Shown piece after piece: positions 23,872-32,471 of a DNA stretch of 64,000 nucleotides. Within the stretch, counting starts at the first letter, position 1, and every line of letters begins with the position of its first letter. The position numbers and the translations under genes were made by a program. The stretch comes from Alphaproteobacteria bacterium MarineAlpha11_Bin1 (GTDB taxonomy: Bacteria; Pseudomonadota; Alphaproteobacteria; MPNO01; UBA830). The stretch is from contig PTJZ01000002.1 in NCBI GenBank assembly GCA_002937455.1, positions 310,001-374,000 on the forward strand. The letters run 5' to 3'. Under the pieces are notes generated by a model, which did not search any database, was not told the DNA's origin, and worked only from the letters and a program-made list of their open reading frames with translations.

Positions 23872-24438
23872 GTGATGGATACATGGATCGACATTGTGAT
23901 ACTCGCCCTAATGGCCATCACGGTTTTCGGGATTGTTATCCTACGTAATCTGCTCGCCGTCGTAATGTTAAGTGGTATCTATAGCCTTCTTGCAGCGTCA
24001 GTATTTGTCGTAATGGATGCTGTCGACGTTGCCTTCACAGAGGCAGCGGTTGGTGCCGGGATTTCGACAATTTTGTTTATCAGTACCCTCGCCTTAACAA
24101 CTCGCACCGAAAAGAAGCCTGTCCATACACCACTGTTACCTCTGATAGTTGTCTGTATCACAGGCGCAGTGCTTATTTTCGGCACACTGGATGCTGCCGT
24201 CTATGGAGATCCGCAGTCTCCCGCCATGCAAGATGTTGCTCCTTATTATCTTGAGAATACTAAAAAACATACCGGCATTCCCAATGTTGTAACTGCCGTC
24301 CTCGCTAGTTACCGCGGCTACGATACCCTCGGCGAGGTAGTAGTGATTTTCACTGCGGGTATCGGCGTTATTTTGCTACTTGGCAGCTGGCGCCGTGGAC
24401 TGGGCAGATTACTTCCCCATAAGGATGACAAGGCATGA
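23872..24438 (+). CDS. DUF4040-type antiporter subunit (MrpA C-terminal/MbhD-MbhE equivalent)
   Basis: A 188-residue membrane protein with about six helices. The first half is a DUF4040 domain (NLLAVVMLSGIYSLLAA, TEAAVGAGISTILFIS), equal to MbhD of membrane-bound hydrogenase or a C-terminal part of MrpA. The second half (YRGYDTLGEVVVIFTAGIGVILLLG) matches the adjacent MbhE/MrpA tail segment. In classical seven-gene Mrp operons these domains are fused to the large MrpA; here they are a separate gene. GTG at 23872 or ATG at 23875 is the start, after GAGG. It overlaps mnhB by 4 bases. Confidence 0.85.
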   Translation: MMDTWIDIVILALMAITVFGIVILRNLLAVVMLSGIYSLLAASVFVVMDAVDVAFTEAAVGAGISTILFISTLALTTRTEKKPVHTPLLPLIVVCITGAVLIFGTLDAAVYGDPQSPAMQDVAPYYLENTKKHTGIPNVVTAVLASYRGYDTLGEVVVIFTAGIGVILLLGSWRRGLGRLLPHKDDKA

Positions 24439-24854
24439 AAGAATACCTTATCCTGCGCGTTATTACGAAGCTGTTGCTGCCGTTCATTTTACTGTTCGGG
24501 CTTTATGTACAATTTCATGGTGATTTCGGGCCAGGCGGGGGATTTCAGGCAGGTGTGATATTCGCCGCAGGTTTCGTACTGTATTCAATGGTATTTGGTG
24601 TACAGTCCGCACGCCGGATCCTGCCTGTAGGCATTCTTCGCGCCGGCATAGCAGGAGGGGTGCTTTTATACGCCTTAGTAGGGGTTGCTAATCTAGCACT
24701 AGGAGAAAATTACCTAAATTATTCAACTCTCGCGGACACCCAGAAAGAAGGTCAACATTTAGGTATTTTTCTCGTCGAGTTAGGTGTAGGCGTTACTGTT
24801 GCATCGGTAATGATGAGCGTTTTCTTCACCTTCGCAACATGGCGCGAAGACTAG
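24435..24854 (+). CDS. mnhB: Mrp-type antiporter subunit B
   Basis: A 139-residue MnhB/MrpB protein with four membrane helices. The family motif FHGDFGPGGGFQAGVIFAAGF is present, and LGIFLVELGVGVTVASVMMSVF closes the domain. It is part of the small-subunit half of the antiporter. It overlaps the preceding gene by 4 bases and is followed by mnhC after 10 bases. Confidence 0.92.
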   Translation: MKEYLILRVITKLLLPFILLFGLYVQFHGDFGPGGGFQAGVIFAAGFVLYSMVFGVQSARRILPVGILRAGIAGGVLLYALVGVANLALGENYLNYSTLADTQKEGQHLGIFLVELGVGVTVASVMMSVFFTFATWRED

Positions 24855-24864
24855 AGTAAAGCGT

Positions 24865-25230
24865 ATGATCAACTGGGACCTAATCTCCGGACACTATAAT
24901 TATTGGATCGCTATTTTCCTTGCTATGGCAGGGCTCTATATCGTTATCGCTCGTGGCAACCTTATTAAAAAGTTAGTCGGTCTTAACGTATTTCAGTCTT
25001 CAGTATTCATCCTTTACATCTCATTCGCCAAGGTCGGCGGCGGAACTGCTCCTATCCTCGCAAAGGGTATTGATGTATATTCAAACCCGCTGCCACACGT
25101 ACTTATTCTAACTGCCATCGTTGTCGGAGTAGCTACGACGGCACTTGGTCTTGCGCTCGTAGTACGTATCCGTAATGAATACGGGACAATTGAGGAAGAC
25201 GACATTCACTCTCAAGACGAGAGTATGTGA
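24865..25230 (+). CDS. mnhC: Mrp-type antiporter subunit C (NuoK-like)
   Basis: A 121-residue NuoK-like protein with three helices. The family motifs LIKKLVGLNVFQSSVFILYI and the PLPHVLILTAIVVGVATTALGLAL segment are clear. It lies at the interface between small subunits and the antiporter-like large subunits. Its stop overlaps the start of the first large subunit by 4 bases. Confidence 0.92.
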   Translation: MINWDLISGHYNYWIAIFLAMAGLYIVIARGNLIKKLVGLNVFQSSVFILYISFAKVGGGTAPILAKGIDVYSNPLPHVLILTAIVVGVATTALGLALVVRIRNEYGTIEEDDIHSQDESM

Positions 25231-26711
25231 TGTTGTCTACGCACCTCCCTGCTCTTGTTATCGTCATTCCGCTGATCTGCGCACCCTTGTGCGTTTTGCT
25301 GTATCGAAAAGACTGGTCATTCTGCGTGGCGCTACTGGCAACCTGGGCCTCGTTCGCATGCTCGATAGTACTGACCTTTCAGGTATTGGAGACCGGCCCG
25401 ATTTCGTATGAGATGGGCGGCTGGCAACCACCGTATGGGATCGAAATCCGGCTGGACGAACTTAACGTCTATGTTTTGCTCATCGTATCTGGCATCGGTT
25501 CGGTAGTAACACCTTATGCACGAAACTCGTTGCTCCTTGAATATATCGAGGAGCGTGCTCATATGTTTTTTTGCGCATATTTGCTCTGCCTATGTGGCCT
25601 GATGGGTGTTGCGGTCACGGGAGATGCGTTCAACCTATTTGTTTTCCTCGAGATTTCATCATTATCATCTTACGTGCTTATCGCACTGGGTACTGACCGT
25701 CGCGCGCTCACAGCCGCCTATCAATATTTGGTAATGGGGACTATTGGCGCGACATTCATTGTAATAGCGGTAGGTCTCCTCTATCAGGCAACCGGCACTC
25801 TCAATATGGCAGATATCGCCAGAAGGCTTCCCGAAGCGGGTTACACAAATCGTACTGTAATTGCTGCCTTCGCATTCCTTGTTATCGGCGCTGGACTTAA
25901 AATTGCCCTCTTCCCACTTCATCAATGGCTTCCAAACGCATACACCTACGCTCCAAATATAGTATCAGCATTCCTCGCTGCGACAGCGACAAAGGTATCT
26001 GTATACATTCTATTACGTTTTGTCTTTTCCGTGTTCGGCGTCAGATTTTCATTTGAAATTTTGCCTACTGCCCTCCCCTTACTCGTACTCGCAGTTCTGG
26101 CAATGTTCCTCCCATCGATCGTTGCCTGTTTTCAAAACAACGTAAAACGGGTTCTCGCTTACTCGTCAGTTGGGCAGATTGGATACATGATCCTAGGACT
26201 CTCTTTCGTAAGTACGGCGGGATTGACGGCCAGTATCTTGCATCTTTTCAATCATGCCCTGATGAAAGGCGCGCTGTTCCTAATTTTAGGTGCCGTTTTT
26301 TATCGTATCGGCTCATGTAATATCGACCGTATGGCTGGCATCGCCAAACAAATGCCATGGACAATGGCAGCTTTTGTCGGCGGTGGTCTTAGCCTAGTGG
26401 GTATACCTCTTACAGCAGGATTTATCTCAAAGTGGTACCTAATTCTGGCGGCGATTGAGAACGGCTGGTGGTATGTTGCCATCCTGATAGTCGCCAGCTC
26501 GCTAATTGCAGTGATTTATGTATGGCGGGTAATCGAATCGGCCTACTTCCGCGAAACACCGGATGACTTAAGAGATGTGACAGAGGCCCCGACAAGCCTT
26601 TTAGTACCCGCATGGATATTAGTATTTGCCAACTTTTATTTTGGGATGGAAACATCTGTCTCCGTCGGTATCGCTGAACGCGCGGCGCAGGCACTTATGG
26701 GGGCTGGTTAA
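25227..26711 (+). CDS. mnhD: Mrp-type antiporter subunit D, first NuoL/M/N-like subunit
   Basis: A 494-residue membrane protein with about 14 helices of the complex I antiporter family. The helix-5 glutamate is in FNLFVFLEISSLSSYVL, the helix-7 lysine in GAGLKIALFPLHQWLPNAY and the helix-8 lysine in ATATKVSVYILL, so the proton path residues are kept. The NNVKRVLAYSSVGQIGYM segment is typical of MnhD/NuoN. It directly follows mnhC, the position of mnhD in Mrp operons. It overlaps the next large subunit by one base. Confidence 0.9.
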   Translation: MMLSTHLPALVIVIPLICAPLCVLLYRKDWSFCVALLATWASFACSIVLTFQVLETGPISYEMGGWQPPYGIEIRLDELNVYVLLIVSGIGSVVTPYARNSLLLEYIEERAHMFFCAYLLCLCGLMGVAVTGDAFNLFVFLEISSLSSYVLIALGTDRRALTAAYQYLVMGTIGATFIVIAVGLLYQATGTLNMADIARRLPEAGYTNRTVIAAFAFLVIGAGLKIALFPLHQWLPNAYTYAPNIVSAFLAATATKVSVYILLRFVFSVFGVRFSFEILPTALPLLVLAVLAMFLPSIVACFQNNVKRVLAYSSVGQIGYMILGLSFVSTAGLTASILHLFNHALMKGALFLILGAVFYRIGSCNIDRMAGIAKQMPWTMAAFVGGGLSLVGIPLTAGFISKWYLILAAIENGWWYVAILIVASSLIAVIYVWRVIESAYFRETPDDLRDVTEAPTSLLVPAWILVFANFYFGMETSVSVGIAERAAQALMGAG

Positions 26712-28237
26712 TGGATACGCAGGACTTTATCGCCCTCGCGGTGCTTTTGCCGCTGATCGGTACCATCATGATCTGGATGTCCGGACAGCGTCCCAATCAG
26801 CGTGAATTAGTTACCATTATAACCTCTATTCTGACATTTTTATGCGTTCTCCAAGTTCTTCCGCCTGTGTTAGCTGGCGAAAATCCGACGTTAGTGATTA
26901 CCGAAATCATCCCCGGACTGCCACTTGCCTTCGTGGTCGAACCTCTGGGCATGATGTTCGCGTTGATCGCGTCATTTCTATGGATTGTCACCTCGTTTTA
27001 CGCCATCGGTTACATGCGGGGACATAATGAACCCAACCAGACACGCTTCTACATGTGTTTTGCCATCGCAATCTCCAGTGCAATCGCAGTAGCGTTCTCC
27101 AGCAATATGTTCACTCTGTTTATCGCCTACGAAGTCCTTACTCTGTCAACCTACCCGCTCGTAACCCACAACCAGGACGAAGAGGCAAAACGGGCGGGCC
27201 GGACATATTTAGGTATTCTTTTGACAACCTCCGTCGGGTTTTTACTCATCGCCATCTTATGGACCTGGTTTGCTGCTGGCACATTGGACTTTACAAAGGG
27301 CGGCATCCTTAAAGGCAAAATTGATGACGGTCTCGTAATAGTCATGCTGTTTCTATATATGTATGGCATAGGTAAGGCGGCTCTAATGCCTATTCACCGA
27401 TGGCTGCCAGCGGCAATGGTCGCGCCTACACCGGTCAGCGCACTGCTGCACGCCGTTGCCGTTGTAAAAGCCGGTGTTTTTACCGTGTTGAAGGTTATTA
27501 TCTACATTTTTGGCGCCGACTTCCTGACAGAGACTGGTGCAAGTATCTGGCTTATGTACGTAGCAGGCGGTACTGTTCTTTTGGCATCTCTGGTTGCTAT
27601 TACAAAAGATAATCTCAAAGCTCGCCTTGCGTATTCGACAGTCAGTCAGCTTTCCTATGTCGTTCTGGCTGGCGCATTGGCAACATCCTTCAGCCTCGTT
27701 GGCGGTGCCATGCACATAGCAATGCATGCCTTCGGCAAGATCACCCTCTTCTTTTGTGCGGGCGCTATAATGGTCGCAAGCCATAAGACTCAGATAAGCC
27801 AAATGCGGGGTCTTGGATGGAAAATGCCCTACACCTTTGTGGCGTTTCTTATTGGCTCGCTTAGTGTAATTGGTCTCCCTCCTCTCGGTGGATCTTGGAG
27901 TAAGTGGTACATCGCGCTTGGGGCAGCTGATGCGGAACAACTTATTTTTATCGCCGTCCTTATGATCTCATCTCTCCTGAATATTGGTTACCTGATACCA
28001 GTATTTGCCCGCGGGTTCTTCGGGCCACGAGAAGAAGAAGATGGGGAGGTGGCGAACAACCATCCTCCTGAGCATGACCCAAGGCGGGGAGATCAGATGA
28101 AAAGGCATAGCCGTATCGCTGAAGCACCATTGATGTGTGTAATTCCGCTGTGGGTTACAGCGATTGGTTGTTTCGCACTCTTCCTGTATGCAGACCGGCT
28201 TTACGCAATGCTGGCACCAATCGTGAGCTTAAGATGA
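26711..28237 (+). CDS. Second NuoL/M/N-like antiporter subunit
   Basis: A 508-residue, about 14-helix protein. It keeps the helix-5 glutamate (FTLFIAYEVLTLSTYP), the helix-7 lysine (GIGKAALMPIHRWLPAAM) and the helix-8 lysine (HAVAVVKAGVFT); the last motif is closest to NuoL/MrpA-type subunits. A hydrophilic loop with EEEDGE and the EHDPRRGDQMKRH stretch precedes the last helix. It probably supplies the ion-pumping unit given elsewhere by the N-terminal part of MrpA. It overlaps the following small gene by 4 bases. Confidence 0.88.
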   Translation: MDTQDFIALAVLLPLIGTIMIWMSGQRPNQRELVTIITSILTFLCVLQVLPPVLAGENPTLVITEIIPGLPLAFVVEPLGMMFALIASFLWIVTSFYAIGYMRGHNEPNQTRFYMCFAIAISSAIAVAFSSNMFTLFIAYEVLTLSTYPLVTHNQDEEAKRAGRTYLGILLTTSVGFLLIAILWTWFAAGTLDFTKGGILKGKIDDGLVIVMLFLYMYGIGKAALMPIHRWLPAAMVAPTPVSALLHAVAVVKAGVFTVLKVIIYIFGADFLTETGASIWLMYVAGGTVLLASLVAITKDNLKARLAYSTVSQLSYVVLAGALATSFSLVGGAMHIAMHAFGKITLFFCAGAIMVASHKTQISQMRGLGWKMPYTFVAFLIGSLSVIGLPPLGGSWSKWYIALGAADAEQLIFIAVLMISSLLNIGYLIPVFARGFFGPREEEDGEVANNHPPEHDPRRGDQMKRHSRIAEAPLMCVIPLWVTAIGCFALFLYADRLYAMLAPIVSLR

Positions 28238-28542
28238 ACAACACCGAATATTCCTCGGCAATCTCGCCATCCAGAGAGGCTTCTCGCTGGCTCGATGATC
28301 GAAAAAACGTGGACAAGATTTATTGGGGTATCGTCGGAATTTGTGCGGTACTGATGGTGATCGAACCTTTCTATCACAAACACGCTTATCTCGGATTTGA
28401 GGATAGTTTTGGATTTTACGGTTGGTTCGGGTTTCTCGCCAGCATCGGCCTTTTTCTTATCGCTCGGCAGTTGAGTATCTTACTGTCCCGTCCCGAGGAC
28501 TTCTACAATGAAGTGACAGGGGAAGCAGAGGAAGAAAGCTGA
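28234..28542 (+). CDS. Small two-helix membrane protein inside the antiporter cluster
   Basis: A 102-residue protein I cannot assign to a named Mrp subunit. Two hydrophobic helices (about 30-50 and 60-83) are flanked by charged ends; the tail is acidic (EVTGEAEEES). The ATG at 28234 overlaps the preceding stop (ATGA) and its own stop overlaps the next ATG by one base, so it is surely translated with the cluster. It may be an assembly or interface subunit between the second and third large subunits. Confidence 0.75.
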   Translation: MNNTEYSSAISPSREASRWLDDRKNVDKIYWGIVGICAVLMVIEPFYHKHAYLGFEDSFGFYGWFGFLASIGLFLIARQLSILLSRPEDFYNEVTGEAEEES

Positions 28543-30230
28543 TGCTTTTTGAAATCCCACCAGGCCTCCTACTAATATTGGGTGTATTGGTGCTGCCATT
28601 GCTTCCGACTGCATGGCGTAAAGCCTATATAACTTTTCTCCCTCTAGCAGGGCTATGGGCACTGATAGGCGCCGAACAGGGGATATCCCACACGTTTACT
28701 TTATTTTCATATGAAATTACTCCCGTCCGCATCGACAACCTAAGCTTGATCTTCGGTTATATATTTCACATCGCAGCAGTTCTAAGCGTGATATTTGCGT
28801 GGCACAACGAAGATATCGTGGACCAGATGGCCGGGCTTGCCTATGCAGGTGCTGGGATCGGGGCAGTATTCGCCGGCGACCTAATCACTCTTTTCGTATA
28901 CTGGGAAATAATGGCAGTAACGTCCGTCTTCCTGATTTGGGCGCGGAGAACCGATGCGGCGTATCGCGCCGGCATGCGATACCTAATAATCCAAGTAGGC
29001 TCCGGCGTATTACTTTTGTCCGGCGCCATCCTTCTAGCGCACCAAACCGGCTCTATCGCGTTTGAAAAAATGATGCTGGACAACCTTGCAACATGGCTAA
29101 TCCTCGTCGCTTTTGGGATAAAATGTGCCTTCCCATTCCTCCACAACTGGTTACCAGACGCCTATCCAGAAGCCACAGCCACAGGTGCTGTCTTCTTATC
29201 AGTGTTCACGACCAAATGCGCGGTCTATGTTCTTGCGCGGGGATTTCCGGGTACGGAGCTTTTGATATATGTTGGGGCCGTAATGGCGGCATTCCCGCTT
29301 TTCTACGCACTTATAGAAAATGACCTTCGACGAGTTCTATCCTACTCGCTGAACAACCAGCTAGGCTTCATGGTAGTGGGTATCGGGATAGGATCTGCAC
29401 TTGCCATTAACGGCGTTGCAGCTCACGCCTTCGCCCATATCCTCTATAAATCACTCTTGTTTATGGCGATGGGCGCAGTGCTTTACCGTGCCGGTACGGT
29501 AAAAGCTTCGGATCTAGGTGCACTATACAAATCGATGCCATTGACGGCGTTTTTCTGCATCATTGGTGCGTTGTCTATTTCGACACCACTCTTCGCTGGA
29601 TATGTTGGTAAATCGCTAACAATCTCTGCTGTGGCAAAAGGTAGCCACGAGATTATATGGATTGTCCTTATGTTCGCCTCCGCCGGCGTTTTTCTGGTAT
29701 CCGGTGTCAAGGTAGTCTATTTCGCCTTTTTTGGCTCTGACTCTGGCAATCGTTATCGCGAAGCGCCCCCAAACATGCTTGTCGGCATGGGGCTAACAAG
29801 CCTGTTATGCATAGGTATTGGAGTGTATTCTCCATGGCTATACAGCTTGCTGCCATACGAAGTCGTCTATAATCCCTACACCACCGACCACATTATAAAT
29901 CAGTTACAACTTTTATTATTCACGGCACTAGCTTTTGCCGTTCTAATACGTTTCAAGCTCTTCCCACCGCCAGTAAGTTCGATAAATCTTGATTTCGACG
30001 TTACTTACCGAAAATGGTTACCCGGAATTTACCATCGTAGCATTGAGTTTATCTTCGACGGCTGGAATAGGATTCTACTTGATCTTCGGAACGGCGTACG
30101 ACGGTTTGTCGGGTACATGTTCCGTCATCACGGCCCGGAAGGTATCCTCGCGCGTACGTGGCCTACTGGTTCGATGGCGCTCTGGGTCGCCTTGCTCTTA
30201 GGCGGTATCCTATTGATTTACTATAGCTGA
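28542..30230 (+). CDS. Third NuoL/M/N-like antiporter subunit
   Basis: A 562-residue protein with about 14 to 15 helices. It keeps the helix-5 glutamate (LITLFVYWEIMAVTSV), the helix-7 lysine (FGIKCAFPFLHNWLPDAY) and the helix-8 lysine (VFTTKCAVYVLARG), so it could form a third proton path. The C-terminus extends about 80 residues beyond the core with a further amphipathic stretch and a last helix, reminiscent of the lateral helix of NuoL/MrpA, though shorter. It closes the cluster. Classical Mrp has two such subunits (A and D), so three are unusual. Confidence 0.88.
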   Translation: MLFEIPPGLLLILGVLVLPLLPTAWRKAYITFLPLAGLWALIGAEQGISHTFTLFSYEITPVRIDNLSLIFGYIFHIAAVLSVIFAWHNEDIVDQMAGLAYAGAGIGAVFAGDLITLFVYWEIMAVTSVFLIWARRTDAAYRAGMRYLIIQVGSGVLLLSGAILLAHQTGSIAFEKMMLDNLATWLILVAFGIKCAFPFLHNWLPDAYPEATATGAVFLSVFTTKCAVYVLARGFPGTELLIYVGAVMAAFPLFYALIENDLRRVLSYSLNNQLGFMVVGIGIGSALAINGVAAHAFAHILYKSLLFMAMGAVLYRAGTVKASDLGALYKSMPLTAFFCIIGALSISTPLFAGYVGKSLTISAVAKGSHEIIWIVLMFASAGVFLVSGVKVVYFAFFGSDSGNRYREAPPNMLVGMGLTSLLCIGIGVYSPWLYSLLPYEVVYNPYTTDHIINQLQLLLFTALAFAVLIRFKLFPPPVSSINLDFDVTYRKWLPGIYHRSIEFIFDGWNRILLDLRNGVRRFVGYMFRHHGPEGILARTWPTGSMALWVALLLGGILLIYYS

Positions 30231-30385
30231 AAACAGGCATAGACAGACGCTAGAACTATGTGACTGAGTTCATTTTTTCCATTAGTGAAAGACTGTTTTG
30301 TTGCTACAGGCATTTAAGCAGCAAACCTGAAGGTGTACATTGGACTTATCGACCCACTGAATTTGATCACCGGAGGCTGAATGAG

Positions 30386-30664
30386 ATGACAGATTATTGG
30401 CTGAACAAGCTGATATTCGAACTGCAAGGGCCGGATGGTAAAGAACAATGGACCAATCGTCGCGAGGAAGTAATCGCGAAATACGATCTGTCTCCGGATA
30501 TCCGAGCTGCGTTGATTAAAAACGATATCGGAACACTCCTTCCACACGTAAACCCATACCTGATGAGGTTTTTCCTTCTCATGCTGGGGTACGATGACGA
30601 TCAGTCAATTTCGGTACTAGCTGAATTCCAAACAGACGAAGATAGGAAACGTTTAAATGGCTAA
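30386..30664 (+). CDS. LigA-like small subunit of extradiol dioxygenase
   Basis: A 92-residue all-helical protein of the protocatechuate 4,5-dioxygenase alpha (LigA) type. The EEVIAKYDLSPDIRAALIKNDIGTLLPHVNPYLMRFFLLMLG region is the family core; it is shorter than LigA of Sphingobium. The start at 30386 follows GGAGG at nine bases; the frame is open to 30260 but lacks a better site. It overlaps the catalytic subunit gene by 8 bases. It caps the active site of the partner and lacks metal ligands itself. Confidence 0.82.
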   Translation: MTDYWLNKLIFELQGPDGKEQWTNRREEVIAKYDLSPDIRAALIKNDIGTLLPHVNPYLMRFFLLMLGYDDDQSISVLAEFQTDEDRKRLNG

Positions 30665-31490
30665 AGTCGTCGGCAGCTTCGCCGCTTCACACGCACCCAA
30701 CATCGCTCGCGCTTGGGATAGACTGACGGACAAAACACGCGACTGGCTGACCACTCGGTACAACGAACTGGGGGATAGGGTTAAAGCGCTCGAACCGGAT
30801 GTTTTCGTAATTCATTCCAACGATCACTGGATTAATTTTTTTCTCGATAATATCCCGGCGTTTCTTGTCGGTATCGGGGACGAACACGACCCACCACCGG
30901 AACCTTTTATGAAGGGTCTATTTCCACAAACAAACCTGCCGGGGCACGCAGATCTCGGGCGGCATATCTTAGAGTTCGCAATGAACGCGGACTTCGATCC
31001 TTCCTACTCATACCGGGTAAAAATCGATCATGGTATCGGTATCCCCATCTGGCGAATGGGCTTCGATAAAGTTCCGCCGATTGTTCCGGTCTTTGTTAAT
31101 CTCGTGGAAGAACCCTTCCCTACACCGAGGCGCTGTCTTGCTTGGGGACACATGATCAGGGACGCAATTGAGGCATACCCTAAGGACTTGCGTGTTGTCG
31201 TATTTGGTACCGGTGGTCTGAGCCACTCGATTGGAGAGACCACAATGGGCTGGATCGACGAAAAATTTGATCTCGCCTGCATTGAGTTGTTTAAATCCGC
31301 GTCCGACAATAACCTCGCTAAAGAACTCGACCGGATGCTTATTGAAACGGGAAACGGCGGCGCAGAGATCCGTTCTTGGTCAATCGCCCATGCCGTAGCT
31401 GATGGTGGCGGGTTTGATCTGATCGGCTATATTCCACAGCCAGAGACTTTAATAGGTTGCGGACTAGCTGAGTGGAAAATTCCCACCTGA
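30657..31490 (+). CDS. LigB-like catalytic subunit of class III extradiol dioxygenase
   Basis: A 277-residue catalytic subunit. Iron-ligand candidates are H12 (ASHAPNI), H57 (SNDHWIN) and a glutamate in GGAEIRSWSIAHA; the second-sphere His is in GGLSHSIG. It cleaves a dihydroxylated ring with Fe(II) and O2. It forms a two-gene unit with the LigA-like gene and precedes coxG by 170 bases. It is distinct from the fused LigB-LigA enzyme at 12.9 kb, so two ring-cleaving enzymes of this class are encoded in the window. Substrate unknown. Confidence 0.88.
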   Translation: MAKVVGSFAASHAPNIARAWDRLTDKTRDWLTTRYNELGDRVKALEPDVFVIHSNDHWINFFLDNIPAFLVGIGDEHDPPPEPFMKGLFPQTNLPGHADLGRHILEFAMNADFDPSYSYRVKIDHGIGIPIWRMGFDKVPPIVPVFVNLVEEPFPTPRRCLAWGHMIRDAIEAYPKDLRVVVFGTGGLSHSIGETTMGWIDEKFDLACIELFKSASDNNLAKELDRMLIETGNGGAEIRSWSIAHAVADGGGFDLIGYIPQPETLIGCGLAEWKIPT

Positions 31491-31660
31491 TTCGTCACAC
31501 CCCTTCTTCAGCTCCAAAGAGGTTATTTTTAATTATACAGAAACGTTGGTTAAATCCTAAATTTATCGTAATAAGCGAGGCCTCATGCCTTGCCCGTGCC
31601 CGGGCAACGCTCTAAATTCTATTTAGAGGGCGAACGAGTTTAGAACTGGAGAATTCAGCC

Positions 31661-32284
31661 ATGGAAATGACCGGCGAGTACAATATCCCGGCCCCGAGGG
31701 AAAAAGTATGGGACGCCCTTAATGATCCTGAAGTTCTGGCAAAGTGTATCCCGGGCTGCCAAGAGCTCAACATGGACTCGGAAACTGAGTTGTCGGCCAC
31801 CGTAAAATCAAAAGTCGGCCCGGTCTCGGCAACATTTAAGGGCAAGGTTACCTTGAGTGAGATCGATCCGCCGAACGGGTACCGCATCTCCGGCGAGGGT
31901 TCAGGGGGAGTTGCCGGATTCGCAAAAGGTGGGGCAGAAGTGAAACTAGCCGAGGATGGAGATGGAACGGTCCTCACCTACGTCGCCAATGCGCAGGTAG
32001 GCGGAAAACTCGCCCAAATTGGTTCGAGGCTGATAGATTCCACGGCCAAGAAGATGGCGAATGAATTTTTTGGCAAATTCGCGGAGGAAGTTGGTGGCGT
32101 AGTCGATGAAGGCACTGATGGCACTGAATCATCAGTGGAACCGCAAGCCGGTCAGGACGATCAAGAAAAGTCGGAGACGCCGCAATCTGATTCTACAGAA
32201 GGTGGTCGCGGAATTAGTCCCGCCCTTTGGGTAGGCGGTCTAATTGCTGCCGTTGTGGTTGTCCTATTGATCGTGGCGACCTGA
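31661..32284 (+). CDS. coxG: CoxG family SRPBCC protein with C-terminal membrane anchor
   Basis: A 207-residue protein. Residues 1-145 are the CoxG/SRPBCC fold (MTGEYNIPAPREKVWDALND, CIPGCQEL, KVGPVSATFKG, GGKLAQIGSRLIDSTAKKMA). A proline/acidic linker follows, and the last 20 residues form a hydrophobic helix (ALWVGGLIAAVVVVLLIV). CoxG is reported to recruit CO dehydrogenase to the membrane; here it may tether a related molybdenum hydroxylase near the respiratory chain. It precedes coxS and coxM on the same strand. Confidence 0.88.
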   Translation: MEMTGEYNIPAPREKVWDALNDPEVLAKCIPGCQELNMDSETELSATVKSKVGPVSATFKGKVTLSEIDPPNGYRISGEGSGGVAGFAKGGAEVKLAEDGDGTVLTYVANAQVGGKLAQIGSRLIDSTAKKMANEFFGKFAEEVGGVVDEGTDGTESSVEPQAGQDDQEKSETPQSDSTEGGRGISPALWVGGLIAAVVVVLLIVAT

Positions 32285-32388
32285 CACCGTGCAGGTGTCG
32301 TGTATCGTGCTTCTGAGCGCTTGACCTGCCAATTACCGGGCGGTTAACTGCATAGAAGGGAAGTTCGGATCGAGCTCGTAAGTCCAAT

Positions 32389-32417
32389 AAACGAGCCCAA
32401 AATGAAACGGCTCGTTT
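32389..32417 (+). repeat. Perfect 9-bp hairpin in the coxS leader
   Basis: AAACGAGCC (32389-32397) and GGCTCGTTT (32409-32417) form a perfect stem with an 11-base loop, 55 bases before coxS. Only three T residues end it, so it is a weak terminator at best. It may attenuate or stabilise the coxS-coxM message. A smaller stem, GACACC with GGTGTC, lies at the coxG stop (about 32284-32300). Confidence 0.45.
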
Positions 32418-32471
32418 GAGCGGAAAGAACAGTTGAAAACAGCGTGTTTTCGGCGAACCAAGGAGGGCCCT

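Noticed and set aside
27383..27940. 185-codon minus-strand frame within the second antiporter subunit
   Set aside because: Composition is unlike a real protein and it lies fully inside a conserved membrane-protein gene.
22731..30230. Respiratory complex I or a membrane-bound hydrogenase
   Set aside because: MnhE, MnhF, MnhG, MnhB and DUF4040 genes are present, but no quinone-site, FeS, FMN or NiFe subunits are encoded, so it is an Mrp-type antiporter.
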